64,000 bases of DNA from Parvularcula dongshanensis (GTDB lineage Bacteria; Pseudomonadota; Alphaproteobacteria; Caulobacterales; Parvularculaceae), in the NCBI RefSeq assembly GCF_014199615.1, contig NZ_JACHOB010000001.1, positions 434,001-498,000 on the forward strand. The letters are read 5' to 3'. This document shows positions 16,646-26,680 of the stretch, in pieces. A program made the position numbers and the translations under genes. The notes beneath the pieces were generated by a model. That model did no database searches. It had not been told where the DNA came from and saw nothing but the letters and a program-made list of their open reading frames with translations. Position 1 is the first letter of the stretch, and every line of letters starts with the position of its first letter.

Positions 16646-17329
16646 CTACTCCGCTCGTCTGTCTCCCAAGGCCCGGTCGATCACGCGGCGCGCCGCCGCG
16701 AAGGCTGCGTCTATACTGAGAGAGGTCGTGTCTAGCAAGTGGGCGCCCGGGGCGGGGCGGAGCGGCGCCTCGGCGCGAGAGCTGTCGCGGGCGTCCCTGC
16801 GGCGGATGTCCTCGAGCACCTGAGAAAGCGAGAGGCCGGGCTCGCCGAGGGTCAGGTCGCGCCAGCGCCGCTCGGCCCGGGCCTCGTCCGAGGCCGTGAC
16901 GTAGAGCTTCACCGTTGCGTCGGGGCAGACGACGGTGCCGATGTCCCGGCCGTCGAGGATCGCGCCCTGGGTCCCCTTGGGCGGGCGGGCCGCGAAGTCC
17001 CGTTGGTACTGCAATAGCGCCGCGCGAACGGCGGGCTGCACCGCAACGACGCTCGCCGCCTTGCCGACGTCGCCGGTCCGGATGTCGGCATCGGCGACGA
17101 GGTCGAGGGAGAAGCCCTGCGCGGTCGCCGCCGCCTCCTCGGCGTTCCTGGGGTCGAGGTTCCGGTGCATCATCAGCCAGCCGACGCCCCTATAGAGCGT
17201 GCCGGTATCGAGGTAGGCGAGCCCGTAATAGCCCGCGAGCCGACGCGACAGCGTGCCCTTGCCCGCCGCCGCCGGCCCGTCGACCGCGATGACGAGCGGC
17301 CGAACCTCTTCCGGCACGGGCGCCGTCAC
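16646..17329 (-). CDS. cmk: cytidylate kinase
   Basis: 227 aa. P-loop IAVDGPAAAGKGTLSRRLA, the LDTGTLYRGVGW nucleotide-binding segment, DGRDIGTVVCPDA and RRDARDSSRAEAPL are all CMP-kinase signatures. Phosphorylates CMP/dCMP. Its ATG (17329) overlaps the stop of the upstream amidohydrolase by 4 bp; the usual upstream partner aroA is replaced by that hydrolase. Confidence 0.96.
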   Translation of the reverse strand: MTAPVPEEVRPLVIAVDGPAAAGKGTLSRRLAGYYGLAYLDTGTLYRGVGWLMMHRNLDPRNAEEAAATAQGFSLDLVADADIRTGDVGKAASVVAVQPAVRAALLQYQRDFAARPPKGTQGAILDGRDIGTVVCPDATVKLYVTASDEARAERRWRDLTLGEPGLSLSQVLEDIRRRDARDSSRAEAPLRPAPGAHLLDTTSLSIDAAFAAARRVIDRALGDRRAE

Positions 17330-18948
17330 CGAGACGTCCCGCCCGGCAGGCTTCCCGCCGCGAGCTCGCCGCCTACCATCGTGAAGAGCGCCTCGGCCTC
17401 TTCGGGCCCGCCGAAGGGGTCGCCCGTAAAGACCGAGAGGTCGGCGGCGAAGCCGGGCGCGATGCGGCCCCGCGTCTCCTCCTGCCCGAGGGCGTAGGCG
17501 GGCGCGTAGGTGAACATGCGCAGCGCCGCGCGCGGCGAGACCGCTTCGCGGGGACGCCAGTCCGGCCCTGCGTGACCATCGAGCGCCTTTCGCTCGGTCG
17601 CGGCGTAGAGCTCGATCCGGGGGTCGCCCTGCTCGACCGGCGCGTCGGACCCGCCGACGACGACCGCGCCCGTGCCCTGCATGCTGGCCCAGGCGTAGGC
17701 GCCGTCGAGGCGGGCATCGCCCAAGCGGTCCGGCGCGAAGTCGAGGTCGCCGATGGCGTGGCTCGGCTGCATGGAGGCGATGACGCCGAGCCGAGAGAAG
17801 CGGGGGATGTCCTGGGGCCGTACGATCTGGGCGTGTTCGATCCGCCAGCGCGCGCCGTCCGGCATGACGTCCTCGTACCAGTCGAGGACCAGCGCGTTGC
17901 CCTGATCGCCGATGGCGTGTGTCGCGACCTGGAGGCCCTTCCGCGCCGCCTCTGCGTAGAGGGCTTCGGCCTCTTCCTTGTTGATGAGCTGAAGCCCGCT
18001 CGTGCCTGGCTCGTCGGCATAGGGCTCGAAGAGGAGCGCCCCGCGGCTGCCGAGCGCGCCGTCGACGTAGGCCTTCACCCCTGCGACGCAGGCCCGGCCC
18101 GTCTCGTCGCAGGAGGGGCCGTCCAGGGCTGCGAGCCCTTCGGGCACGACGTAGGACGCGACGCGCAGGGGCAGCCGGCCCCGCCGCGCGAGGTCGCGCA
18201 GCACGGCCAGGTCGGCGGGGTCGACCGACATGTCGTGGACGCCGGTCCAGCCGCGCGACGCGTAGAGGGCCGCCCCCGTCTCGAGCGCCTCTCGGCGGCG
18301 CCGTTCGGTCAGCGGCGGAACCAGGCCCTCAACCAAGTCCTGCGCCCTGTCGATCAGAAGGCCGGTGGCACGCCCCTCGGCGTCGCGCACGATCCGTCCG
18401 CCCTCGGGGTCGATCGTGCCCGCATCGATCCCGGCGCCGCGCAGGGCGGCGGTGTTGACGACCGCGGCGTGGCCGTCCGCTCGGGTCAGGATGACCGGCC
18501 GGTCGCCCACGACCGCGTCGAGGTCGGAGGCGAGCGGCATCCGCCCCTCGGGCCAGCCGGTCTCGATCCAGCCCCGTCCGACCAGCACGCCGCGCGTCTC
18601 GGATGCCGCTTCGCGCACCCGGTCCTGAAGGTCCTCGATCGACGTCGTGCCCTCGAGGTTCAGCGTCATCTCGCGCAGGCCGACGCCGAGGAGGTGCACA
18701 TGCCCATCCGTCAGCCCCGGCAGGGCGACCGCGTCCTCGGGGAGAGCCACCACGCACCGCTCCGGCACCGAGACCGGCACGCGGTCCACCGCGCCGACAT
18801 AGGAGAAGACGCCATCCTCGATCAGGACGGCCTCGGCCTCGCCGCCCTCCCCGGTCTGGAAAGTGCCGGTGACGAGCCGCTGATCGCAGCTCTGCGCGGC
18901 GGCGGACGCCCAAAGGAGGGCGAGAGGGAGGAGAGAGACGAAGCGCAT
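17326..18948 (-). CDS. exported YtcJ-type amidohydrolase
   Basis: 540 aa. Signal peptide RFVSLLPLALLWASAAAQS, then an amidohydrolase of the YtcJ/amidohydrolase-3 type: metal-binding GLTDGHVHLLG (HxH, about residue 83), MTLNLEGTTS, RIEHAQI (about 372), ATHAIGDQGN and the late SDAPV (about 435). Hydrolyses C-N bonds of an unknown exported-pathway substrate. Shares a 4-bp ATGA overlap with cmk. Divergent from the membrane protein/winged-helix pair. Confidence 0.85.
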   Translation of the reverse strand: MRFVSLLPLALLWASAAAQSCDQRLVTGTFQTGEGGEAEAVLIEDGVFSYVGAVDRVPVSVPERCVVALPEDAVALPGLTDGHVHLLGVGLREMTLNLEGTTSIEDLQDRVREAASETRGVLVGRGWIETGWPEGRMPLASDLDAVVGDRPVILTRADGHAAVVNTAALRGAGIDAGTIDPEGGRIVRDAEGRATGLLIDRAQDLVEGLVPPLTERRRREALETGAALYASRGWTGVHDMSVDPADLAVLRDLARRGRLPLRVASYVVPEGLAALDGPSCDETGRACVAGVKAYVDGALGSRGALLFEPYADEPGTSGLQLINKEEAEALYAEAARKGLQVATHAIGDQGNALVLDWYEDVMPDGARWRIEHAQIVRPQDIPRFSRLGVIASMQPSHAIGDLDFAPDRLGDARLDGAYAWASMQGTGAVVVGGSDAPVEQGDPRIELYAATERKALDGHAGPDWRPREAVSPRAALRMFTYAPAYALGQEETRGRIAPGFAADLSVFTGDPFGGPEEAEALFTMVGGELAAGSLPGGTSR

Positions 18949-19055
18949 GATGTGCGTGTAGCGGCGTTGCCCCGGATTGGGGAGGCCCGGCGCGCGAGGA
19001 GGGCTGACATGCCTGCCGGAACGGGCACGGGGCTGCGCCCCCTCTGGCTCTACCC

Positions 19056-19096
19056 TTGCCGAACCGGCCCACCCCCATTAGGTTTGAAATGCAAAC
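19056..19096 (+). promoter_or_regulatory. predicted promoter with overlapping palindromic operator
   Basis: TTGCCG (19056-19061) and TAGGTT (19079-19084) are separated by 17 bp, giving a possible sigma-70 promoter 26 bp upstream of ATG 19110. GTTTG-AAATG-CAAAC (19082-19096) is an inverted repeat overlapping the -10 region and would suit the winged-helix regulator encoded as second gene, implying autoregulation. Prediction only. Confidence 0.4.
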
Positions 19097-19109
19097 TGGA
19101 TGGTGCCCG

Positions 19110-19742
19110 ATGACGCAGACGACTCAGGACGACCTCGCCTACCTGCGGGCCGTGACCGACGCCGCGCGATCGCCCGTCCTCCTCGGGGGCCGGTTCCTCG
19201 TCATGTGGGGCGGGTTCCTGGCCACCGCCTACACCGCGCAGTGGGCGATCCTGAGCGGTGTCGCCGGCGTCGGCTCGGGTTGGATCGCCGCCGTCTGGCT
19301 AGCCTTCGGCGTCGGCACGGGCACCGGCATGGCGGTTCTGACGAGAGGGATCCGGCGCAAGCCGGGACGCGGCTCCGCGGCGGCCACGGTCGAGAGCACG
19401 GCGTGGAGCGGGGCGGGCTTCGCCATCTTCGCCTATGCCGGCAGCCTGATCGTCGCCTTCGCGACGGGGAACGCCTCGCCGCTCCTCTTCGACACGATCG
19501 CAGGCGTCGCCTTCGCGCTCTACGGCACGGCGTTCCTCGTCACCGCCGCCGCCGCGCGGCAGCGCTGGATGCGAGCCTTCGCAGTCCTCTCCTTCGCCGG
19601 CGCGGCGGTCGTGCCCTGGCTCGCAGGCCGTCCCCTCCTCTACCTCGTCAGCGCGTTCTTCATCCTCGCCGTGGCCGTGACGCCCGGGCTGATCCTGATC
19701 CGGCGGGAGCCCGCGAACCTGCCCGACGAGGCTGGGGTGTGA
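19110..19742 (+). CDS. six-helix membrane protein paired with a regulator
   Basis: 210 aa from ATG 19110 (MTQTTQDDLAYLRAVTDAAR; the frame is open to 19056 but that part is promoter). After a short N-terminal amphipathic stretch it has about six membrane helices (LVMWGGFLATAYTAQW, WIAAVWLAFGVGTGTGMA, FAIFAYAGSLIVAFATG and others). Proteins of this kind are regularly found before a one-domain winged-helix regulator in marine proteobacteria; the function is not known. The regulator starts inside its stop codon. Confidence 0.65.
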   Translation: MTQTTQDDLAYLRAVTDAARSPVLLGGRFLVMWGGFLATAYTAQWAILSGVAGVGSGWIAAVWLAFGVGTGTGMAVLTRGIRRKPGRGSAAATVESTAWSGAGFAIFAYAGSLIVAFATGNASPLLFDTIAGVAFALYGTAFLVTAAAARQRWMRAFAVLSFAGAAVVPWLAGRPLLYLVSAFFILAVAVTPGLILIRREPANLPDEAGV

Positions 19743-20035
19743 GCGAGTCCGGCTTCGACGCGAACGCGATCGACGAGACGATCCACGGGCGGGTGCGCCT
19801 CGGGATCATGGCCTACCTCGCGCAGTCCAGCCCCGCGGCCTTCACCGAGCTCGCCCAGGTGCTGGAGACCACGAACGGCAACCTCTCCGTGCACCTGACC
19901 AAGCTCGAGGGCGCAGGCTACGTCGCGGTCAGCAAACGCTTCGAAGGCAAGAAGCCGCTGACCGAGGTCACGCTGACCGAGGCGGGCGCCGCGGCGTGGT
20001 CGCGATACCTCGACACGCTCCGCGCCCTGTTCTGA
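19739..20035 (+). CDS. winged-helix transcriptional regulator (HTH_27-like)
   Basis: 98 aa from GTG 19739, overlapping the preceding stop by 4 bp (GTGA), so translationally coupled. RVRLGIMAYLAQSSPAAFTE then LAQVLETTNGNLSVHLTKLE is the recognition helix region, followed by the wing (SKRFEGKKPLTEVTLTEAG). Belongs to the small winged-helix (PF13601-type) family. Most likely represses its own operon through the palindrome at 19082-19096. Confidence 0.8.
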   Translation: MSESGFDANAIDETIHGRVRLGIMAYLAQSSPAAFTELAQVLETTNGNLSVHLTKLEGAGYVAVSKRFEGKKPLTEVTLTEAGAAAWSRYLDTLRALF

Positions 20036-20082
20036 GCGGCGCGGACGTGCGAGCCTGAGCGCCGCTCGCCGGACGAGGCCCC

Positions 20083-20988
20083 ATGCACCCGACGCTTCCG
20101 ATCGCCTTCGCGGGCAACCCCCTCGACCGTGCCAACACCGAGCGCCGCGACCCCGCCTGGGTCGAGGCACAGCGGCGCCACCCCCGCGCGGAACTCCTCG
20201 TGCTGTGGCGTGGACAGGTGCTGCACGAGGCCGAAGGGGATGCCGCAGCGCTCCTGCCGCTCACGCTCGCGGCGCTGGAGGCGATGCCCGGCAGCGAGCC
20301 GGTCCTTCTCGGTCTCAGAGAGGGTACGCCGGTCTGGGCGGCGGACGCCGGCGACGTCGCCGAGCCGCCCTTCGCCGCGCTCGGCGCCTATGAAGGGTTG
20401 CGCGCCCTCGGCGGCCGGTTGCCGCCGAGCGAGCTCTCGGTCGCGGGTCAGGCCGCTTGGCTCCTTGGCTGGCATGACCGGCATCGCTTCTGCGCCAGGA
20501 CGGGCCGGCCGACCGTAGTGGCGCAGGGCGGCGCCAAGCGCGTCGAGCCCGAGAGCGGCACGGAGCACTTTCCGAGGAGCGACCCGGTCGCCATCGTGCT
20601 TCCGACACTGGGCGAGCGGGCCTGCCTCGGCCGGGGGCCGCACTTCCCGCCCGGCATGCACTCGGCCTTCGCGGGCTTCGTGGAGGCCTGCGAAGCCGTC
20701 GAAGAGTGCGCCGTGCGCGAACTTTACGAGGAGACGGGTCTCATCGTCCGGAAGCTCACCTACGTCGCGAGCCAGCCCTGGCCGTTCCCTTCTTCGCTGA
20801 TGATCGGGTTCCTGGCCGAGGTCGAGACGGAGACGCTACGCCTCGACCCCGAGGAGATCGCCGAGGCGCGGTGGGTCAGCCGCGCCGAGGCGCGGGCGCT
20901 TCTGGGCGGCGGCGGCCCGGCGGGCCTATCGGTTCCGCCGGGGATCGCGATCGCCCATCAGCTGCTTCGTGCCTGGGCGGAGGACTGA
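20083..20988 (+). CDS. nudC: NADH pyrophosphatase NudC, zinc ribbon degenerate
   Basis: 301 aa. Nudix box [20 protein letters not shown] followed by TGL (about residues 197-219) and the NudC-specific SQPWPFPSS are intact, so it should cleave NAD(H) and may remove NAD caps from RNA. The zinc ribbon is decayed: FCARTG keeps one Cys of the first pair and VEPESG replaces the second CxxC, so zinc is probably not bound. Its 3' end overlaps the sensor kinase gene by 31 bp (convergent). Confidence 0.9.
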   Translation: MHPTLPIAFAGNPLDRANTERRDPAWVEAQRRHPRAELLVLWRGQVLHEAEGDAAALLPLTLAALEAMPGSEPVLLGLREGTPVWAADAGDVAEPPFAALGAYEGLRALGGRLPPSELSVAGQAAWLLGWHDRHRFCARTGRPTVVAQGGAKRVEPESGTEHFPRSDPVAIVLPTLGERACLGRGPHFPPGMHSAFAGFVEACEAVEECAVRELYEETGLIVRKLTYVASQPWPFPSSLMIGFLAEVETETLRLDPEEIAEARWVSRAEARALLGGGGPAGLSVPPGIAIAHQLLRAWAED

Positions 20989-23900
20989 CCCTCCGTGCTC
21001 AGCACGGTCTTGATCGCGCCGAGGACGTCCTGCTGCTGGAGCGGCTTGGAAACGTACTCGTCCATGCCCGCCTCGAGGCAGGTCGCCCGGACGTCGCCGA
21101 CCGCATGCGCGGTGACCCCGATGATCGGCACACGGCGCGCGTTCCGCTCCGCCTCCATGCGGCGGATCGCGCGCGTGGCTTCAAGGCCGTCGAGCTTCGG
21201 CATCGAGATGTCCATCAGCACGACGTCGGGCACGGCGGCCCCGTAAGCCTCGACGGCGGCCTTGCCGTCTTCCGCCATCACGACCTCGTAGGCGTCGCCG
21301 ACCAGCATGGCGCCGATCACCATGCGGTTGACCGGGTTGTCCTCGGCGACGAGCACGCGGAGCTTTCCGGCTGCCGGCAGGACGGCGGGTGCCGCTTGAA
21401 CGGCGGGCGCAGGCGAGGCGATCGGAACGGCCGCGGCGGGGGCGGGGGGGACATCCTTGCCCGCCTCGGCGGACGCTTCCGGCGCCGCCTCCCCTTGCGC
21501 AGGCCGCGCGCCGTCGCGCCGATGGCAAGCTTCGTCGCCGAGCTGAACCGTCTCCTCGGCCGCGCGCATGTCCTCAGCCGCCGGCCCCTCGGCCACAGGG
21601 TCAGCCGACATTGGAACGCCCTTCGCGTGGCGGACGACCCCGGCGATCGCCTCCTCGATCTGCGCCGCGCGTGCTGGTTTCACGAGGGTCACGTCGAAGC
21701 GCGCGTCGGCGTAGCCTTCCGCTTCGGCGACGTGACCGACCGAGGTGAGCAGGATGAGCGGCATCGATCCCGTACGCGGATCGTCCCGCAGGCGCCTCGC
21801 CAGCTCGACCCCGTCGAGGCCGGGCATCTGGAAGTCTAGGATCGCGACGTCGAAGCGCTGCGCCTCGTCGAACACCGCCGTGAGCGCTGCGGACGCGCTT
21901 TCCACGCAGATCGGCACACACCCCCAGACGCGGACCTGCTCGGCGATGATCCGGCGGTTGATCGCCTTGTCGTCGACCACGAGGACGCGGGTACCCTGAA
22001 GATCGACGCTGCCGGCTCCGCGGACAGGCTCGGGGACGACCTCGGAGAGCGGCAACGCGACTTCGACGGTGAAGGTCGAGCCCTTCTCGGCCTCGCTGTA
22101 AAGACCGATCGAGCCGCCCATCAGCGTGATGATCGAGCGGGTGATGTTGAGGCCCAGCCCCGTGCCTTCGTGCTGGCGCGTGGCGCTGCCGTCGGCCTGG
22201 CCGAAGACCTCGAAGATGATTGCCTGCTGATCTTTCGGGATGCCGCAGCCGGTGTCGGTGACAGCGATCTTGAGCAACGCTTGGCCGTCCTTCGTCTCGC
22301 CGAAGACGTCGAGCAGGACGTGGCCTTCGTCGGTGAACTTCACCGCGTTGCCGACGAGGTTCGTCAGCGCTTGGCGCAAGCGGCCCGCATCGCCGACCAC
22401 CGCCTCGGGCGTGCCCGGCGCGTAGCGGACCATGAGCTCGATCCCGCGCTGCTCGACCTGCGCGGCGAAGGCCGACGCCACGTCCTCGCAGAGCGCGCGA
22501 AGCGAGAAGGGGTGCGGGTCGAGCCGCATCTTGCCCGCCTCCACCTTGGAGAAGTCGAGGATGTCGTTGATGACGCGCAACAGGCCTTGCGCCGAGCCGG
22601 TGATGATCTCGACCATCTGCGCCTGTTCGGGCGCGAGCGAAGTGCGCCCCAGGAGGTCCGCCATGCCCAAGACGCCGTTCATGGGCGTGCGGATCTCATG
22701 GGACATGTTCGCCAGGAACTCGGACTTGGCCCTGCTGGCCGCGTCGGCCTTGGCCTTCGCCGCCCGCAGGGTCTGAGCGAGGTCCTGCATGGACTTCGAT
22801 TGCTGCGTCTCCTCGGTCCGGTCGGAGTCGACGATCAGCATGCCGCCGCCCGGCCGCGGCGCGCCGACGAGCTTGAAACGCCGCCCGCCGAAGGAACGCC
22901 TGGTGAGCTCGAAGCGGACCCCGGCAGCGAGGCGCAGACGCGCCGCTTCGCCCTCGGCCTCCTCTATCTGACCGGCGGCGACCAGCGCGCCGATGACCTG
23001 CTCGAAGGGCATGCCCGTATCGAGCATGCCGTCCGGCATCGGCGCATCCGCGAAGAGCTTCTCGGCGCGCATGACGAGCCGACCCTTGCGCGAGAGGATG
23101 GCCGTGCTGGTGCCGTGACACTCGTAGAGGTCGTTGACCTGGGACTGCGCGTCGACGGCGCCTTGGATGCGGCGCGCCCGCTCGGCGAGGACCTGCGCTC
23201 GGTGGCGCGCTGCGCCGGTCAGCTTGGGGTTGGGGTGAACGATCAACCCGGTCGGCGTTCGGGCGAGGAGGTTCTCGTGGACGCCCTTGTCCTCGAACGC
23301 CCGGCGGAAGTCGGAGCCCTCGAACAGGGCGCGGCAGCTCTTGGCCATGCCGCCCGCGATGTAGACGCCGTCGAAGGCGCCCGTCTGAAGGACGACGTCG
23401 CCCATGAAACGCCCGATCATGGCGCAGTAGGCCTCGATCGCGCGCCCGCAAGCGGGGTCGGCGCCGGTCTGGCCGTAGAGGATGACTTCCAGGCTGCTCA
23501 GGCGCTGCGCCTCCCGGCCCTCGCGGTCGCAGAAGACGGCGTAGAAGCCCGGCAGACCCTTGGCGGCGGCAAGTTCCCAGGAGACGTGGCTGTGCTCCTC
23601 GCCGAGCCAGACCCGCAGCGCGAGTTCATCTTCGGTGACGGGGCCGAACGAGGCGTGTCCCGCCTCGCTGTCCAGAACCCGCTCCCCGCCGCCCTGCCGA
23701 TCGACGACCGCCACGCCGAGACCGCCGTCGTCGACGTTGATGACGGCCATGCGGCTCGCCCGGCCCGATGCGGCCCGGTCAGGCTGCAACGGCGAGAAAG
23801 CGTCCTGATCGTTCATCCGCGAGGTGGCGACCGCGCGCGCCTCTTCGGACATGCAAAGGGGCAGGACGTCGCTCGTCTCGAGCAGGGGGAGCGCGGTCGC

Positions 23901-24224
23901 GAGCGCGGCGACATCGTTGGTCACGAAGACGTCCGTGAAGCCGAAGGCGTCGCGAAGCTCCGCACGCCGGAAGGCCCAGTCGGTGCCCATGATGCGCAGC
24001 GTATCCTCGCCCGTAGGGCCGCGGAGCGCGATGGTCAGATGGGCTGGCCACGACTCGTCGGGAACGGACGCCTTGTAGCGCGCGACGACCTCGGTGACCG
24101 TATCGAACGCCTCCCTCGGATACTCTTCGCAATAGGCGTAGCGTGGTCGGGCGCCGCCCGCCTCCAAGAGGGCGAAGCTGATGACGTCATGCTCGAAGTC
24201 CGCAACGACCGCGTCGAATCGCAT
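20958..24224 (-). CDS. glucokinase-like domain fused to hybrid histidine kinase
   Basis: 1088 aa from ATG 24224, 7 nt after GGGAGG. Residues 1-342 align along their whole length with bacterial glucokinase (Glk): [63 protein letters not shown]. The Glk sugar-contact residues are kept (N103, D104, E187, H190, E217), but the phosphate-binding DxGGTN is DFEHDV (9-14) and GxGTGLG is VDDGGLG. Then a PAS-like region (360-470), coiled coil, HisKA with H509, HATPase (610-722), REC1 with D797 and a C-terminal REC2. No membrane helix, so cytoplasmic. Inference: a glucose-sensing kinase that does not phosphorylate the sugar. The downstream output is not encoded nearby. Confidence 0.9.
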   Translation of the reverse strand: MRFDAVVADFEHDVISFALLEAGGARPRYAYCEEYPREAFDTVTEVVARYKASVPDESWPAHLTIALRGPTGEDTLRIMGTDWAFRRAELRDAFGFTDVFVTNDVAALATALPLLETSDVLPLCMSEEARAVATSRMNDQDAFSPLQPDRAASGRASRMAVINVDDGGLGVAVVDRQGGGERVLDSEAGHASFGPVTEDELALRVWLGEEHSHVSWELAAAKGLPGFYAVFCDREGREAQRLSSLEVILYGQTGADPACGRAIEAYCAMIGRFMGDVVLQTGAFDGVYIAGGMAKSCRALFEGSDFRRAFEDKGVHENLLARTPTGLIVHPNPKLTGAARHRAQVLAERARRIQGAVDAQSQVNDLYECHGTSTAILSRKGRLVMRAEKLFADAPMPDGMLDTGMPFEQVIGALVAAGQIEEAEGEAARLRLAAGVRFELTRRSFGGRRFKLVGAPRPGGGMLIVDSDRTEETQQSKSMQDLAQTLRAAKAKADAASRAKSEFLANMSHEIRTPMNGVLGMADLLGRTSLAPEQAQMVEIITGSAQGLLRVINDILDFSKVEAGKMRLDPHPFSLRALCEDVASAFAAQVEQRGIELMVRYAPGTPEAVVGDAGRLRQALTNLVGNAVKFTDEGHVLLDVFGETKDGQALLKIAVTDTGCGIPKDQQAIIFEVFGQADGSATRQHEGTGLGLNITRSIITLMGGSIGLYSEAEKGSTFTVEVALPLSEVVPEPVRGAGSVDLQGTRVLVVDDKAINRRIIAEQVRVWGCVPICVESASAALTAVFDEAQRFDVAILDFQMPGLDGVELARRLRDDPRTGSMPLILLTSVGHVAEAEGYADARFDVTLVKPARAAQIEEAIAGVVRHAKGVPMSADPVAEGPAAEDMRAAEETVQLGDEACHRRDGARPAQGEAAPEASAEAGKDVPPAPAAAVPIASPAPAVQAAPAVLPAAGKLRVLVAEDNPVNRMVIGAMLVGDAYEVVMAEDGKAAVEAYGAAVPDVVLMDISMPKLDGLEATRAIRRMEAERNARRVPIIGVTAHAVGDVRATCLEAGMDEYVSKPLQQQDVLGAIKTVLSTEGQSSAQARSS

Positions 24225-24378
24225 GGACAGGCCTCCCAACCATTTCGGCCGTCATACGACACAATGGTTTCCGCCCGCTTTTTAGGACAGAGCAAATTAA
24301 GGCGGTCCAATGGGTAAGGCTCGGATCGCGCGGGAAGACTTTGGCAGACGGGAAGCGACCGACGAGCCGCAGCCCGTT

Positions 24379-25185
24379 CTACTGATCGAAGCCCTGGTCC
24401 ATGGCCTCGCCGGCCGCTTGGGCGCAGCGGCCGACGGGCCGCGCCGGAACGCCCGCGACGGTGCAGAAGGGTTGAACCGGCGCCAGGACGACGGAGCCGG
24501 ACGCGACCTTGGCGCCGTCGCCAATCTGGATGTTGCCGAGGATCTTGGCCCCGGCCCCCACCAGGACGCCCGCGCCGAGCTTCGGATGGCGGTCCTGATC
24601 CGCCTTGCCAGTCCCGCCGAGCGTGACCGAGTGCAGAAGCGAGCAGTTGTCGCCGACGACGGCCGTCTCGCCGATGACGATGCCGGTCGCGTGGTCGAGG
24701 AACAGGCCCTTGCCGAGCCTCGCGGCCGGGTGGATGTCGACCTGGAACAGCTCGGACATGCGCGACTGCAGGTAGAGCGCGAGCGCCTCTCGTCCGTCCA
24801 TCCACAGCCAGGCGGCGATCCGGTACGACTGCACGGCCAGGTAGCCCTTGAAGTACAAGAAGGGTTGGAGCGCGTTGCGGCAGGCGGGGTCGCGGTCGAG
24901 CGTCGCCTCGGCGTCCGACAGCGCCGCCTCGGCGATCCCCCGGTCCGCAGCCAGAGCGTCGCGCGCGACCTCGTGCCAGAGCATGGCGCCGACGTCCGAG
25001 TCCGCGAGCTTCGAGGCGAGGCGATAGGCAAGCGCCCCGGCGAAGTCGTCGTGCTTCAGGACGGTCGCCTGGAGGAAGCTCGCCAGGATCGGCTCTTCGT
25101 GGGCATCGCGCTCGGCTTGGGCCCGCATCCCGGACCAGGTGCCTTCGACGGCGTAGAGGTGACGGACTTCTGGCAAAGCGGTCAT
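24379..25185 (-). CDS. cysE: serine O-acetyltransferase
   Basis: 268 aa, usual length. N-terminal helical domain (EVARDALAADRGIAEAALSD) and C-terminal left-handed beta helix with the active-site segment FLDHATGIVIGETAVVGDN (catalytic Asp/His) and GAKILGNIQIGDGAKV. Makes O-acetylserine for cysteine synthesis. Last gene of the queF-PPIase-Nudix-cysE operon; its ATG overlaps the Nudix stop by 4 bp. Confidence 0.95.
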   Translation of the reverse strand: MTALPEVRHLYAVEGTWSGMRAQAERDAHEEPILASFLQATVLKHDDFAGALAYRLASKLADSDVGAMLWHEVARDALAADRGIAEAALSDAEATLDRDPACRNALQPFLYFKGYLAVQSYRIAAWLWMDGREALALYLQSRMSELFQVDIHPAARLGKGLFLDHATGIVIGETAVVGDNCSLLHSVTLGGTGKADQDRHPKLGAGVLVGAGAKILGNIQIGDGAKVASGSVVLAPVQPFCTVAGVPARPVGRCAQAAGEAMDQGFDQ

Positions 25186-25805
25186 AGCGTGCCTTCCTGG
25201 TCGGGACGGCCTGCCCCTGTCGCACCTAAGATGAGGTTAGCGGGCGCTTCCGGCAACTCTCCGGCTCGCGCCCGCGCCAGGGCCGTCAGGACCATGAGCT
25301 GGGTGAAGGCGTCGGTGACCTCGCCGGACAGGACTTCGCCGAGCAGGCCGGCGAAGGGAACGCGGCGATAGGCTAGCACCTCGTCGGGTTCGGGCTGCGC
25401 CTCGCCCTCCTCGAGGTCCCAAGCGAGGTACATCACCGCCTGCTCGTCCGTCACCGAGTTCGACAGGTCCGCGCGCCCGATCTCGAGAAGGTTGGCGGCG
25501 GTCACGCCCGTCTCCTCCAGGAGCTCGCGCCGCGCCGCGGCCTCTGGCGCCTCGTTCTTGGGCCCGCCGCCCTCCGGCAGCTCCCAGGAGTAGGCGCCGA
25601 AGGGAAAACGATGCTGCCCGACGAGGGGCACCGTACCGTCCGCGAAGAGCGGCAGGACGCCGATCGCCAGGTTCGCGAAGCGCACGACGCCGTAGGTGCC
25701 GCCCGCCCCGTCGGGGCGGAGGACGTCGTTGTGCTCGACCCTGATCCAGGGGTTCTCGTAGCCCACCTCAGTGGACAGGATCGTCCAGGGCCCGTTCTTC
25801 GTCAT
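25182..25805 (-). CDS. Nudix hydrolase, ADP-ribose pyrophosphatase-like
   Basis: 207 aa. Nudix box from GGGPKNEAPEAAARRELLEE with TGVTA following (about residues 79-101) preceded by QHRFPFGAYSWELPEGG, as in ADP-ribose/NDP-sugar pyrophosphatases. Cytoplasmic. ATGA overlaps with both neighbours (cysE and the cyclophilin gene) indicate translational coupling. Confidence 0.85.
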   Translation of the reverse strand: MTKNGPWTILSTEVGYENPWIRVEHNDVLRPDGAGGTYGVVRFANLAIGVLPLFADGTVPLVGQHRFPFGAYSWELPEGGGPKNEAPEAAARRELLEETGVTAANLLEIGRADLSNSVTDEQAVMYLAWDLEEGEAQPEPDEVLAYRRVPFAGLLGEVLSGEVTDAFTQLMVLTALARARAGELPEAPANLILGATGAGRPDQEGTL

Positions 25806-26680
25806 TCGCCGTCCTGTGCGGGCGTCAAGCGAACCGGGATCGGCATCTGGCAGAGGTCCACATGGTCCGGGCGATAGTAGAAGAAGGCGTCGGCACGCGC
25901 CGCCCGCGCCTCGATCAGACGGCGGAAGGTGTCCGAGCCGGTGTCCATGACCTCGACCGGCACGCGATCTTTCCGGGGCAGGTCACTCGCGACGGTGACG
26001 CTCTCGATCGGCGTCCAGCGGCGCTCGTCCTCGATCGTGCCGGCGGTGCCGAGCGCGCCGCGCGGCATCGCCTGCAGGTGCTCCATGCCGAGGACGACGC
26101 GGCCGAGCACGGTCAGGTTCCGGTCGAGGTAGCGCTGCGGCTGGAGGGTGACGTAGAACTCGGTGGCGGCGGTGTCCCGGCCCTCGTCCCGCCCGAAGGC
26201 GAAGGCGCCCGTGCAGTGCGCGAGCCAGGCCGTGCCGCCTTCCGGGTCGCGCCCGGCGGGCTGGCCCGCGACGAAGCCGCTCTCGTCGGCGTAAGGGTCG
26301 GCGTGGCCGAGCGGGGTGAAGGCCAGCCCCGCCGGCATCGGCACCTCGAACTCAGCCGCCAACGTCTGCGCGGCTGATCCTTTGTCCTTCTCGCCGCTCT
26401 CGTCGCCCCCTTGCGCGACGAAGCCGTCGATCACGCGGTAGAAGTGCAGCCCTTCGTAGTAGCCTTCGCGCGCGAGGGTCCGGAGCTGCTCTACGTGCCG
26501 CGGCGCCATCTCCGGCACCAGCACGACGACGATCCGCCCCGACGGCACGTCGACGTAGAGCGTATCCTCGGGATCGGGCGCGACCCAGGCCCCTTCGGGC
26601 GCGTCGGCCATGATCTCGGCCGCCGTCGGCGTGCCGGGCAACGCGTCCGCGGCAAGGAGCGCGAGCGCCGCGGCGATCAC
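25802..26680 (-). CDS. cyclophilin-type peptidylprolyl isomerase, exported
   Basis: 292 aa. Signal peptide-like N-terminus ([20 protein letters not shown]) then a cyclophilin domain: [14 protein letters not shown] (about residue 101), [20 protein letters not shown] and FGRVV-type [14 protein letters not shown]-terminal extension of about 80 residues after the PPIase fold is unusual for small cyclophilins. Probably assists folding of envelope proteins. Overlaps queF and the Nudix gene by 4 bp each. Confidence 0.85.
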   Translation of the reverse strand: MIAAALALLAADALPGTPTAAEIMADAPEGAWVAPDPEDTLYVDVPSGRIVVVLVPEMAPRHVEQLRTLAREGYYEGLHFYRVIDGFVAQGGDESGEKDKGSAAQTLAAEFEVPMPAGLAFTPLGHADPYADESGFVAGQPAGRDPEGGTAWLAHCTGAFAFGRDEGRDTAATEFYVTLQPQRYLDRNLTVLGRVVLGMEHLQAMPRGALGTAGTIEDERRWTPIESVTVASDLPRKDRVPVEVMDTGSDTFRRLIEARAARADAFFYYRPDHVDLCQMPIPVRLTPAQDGE

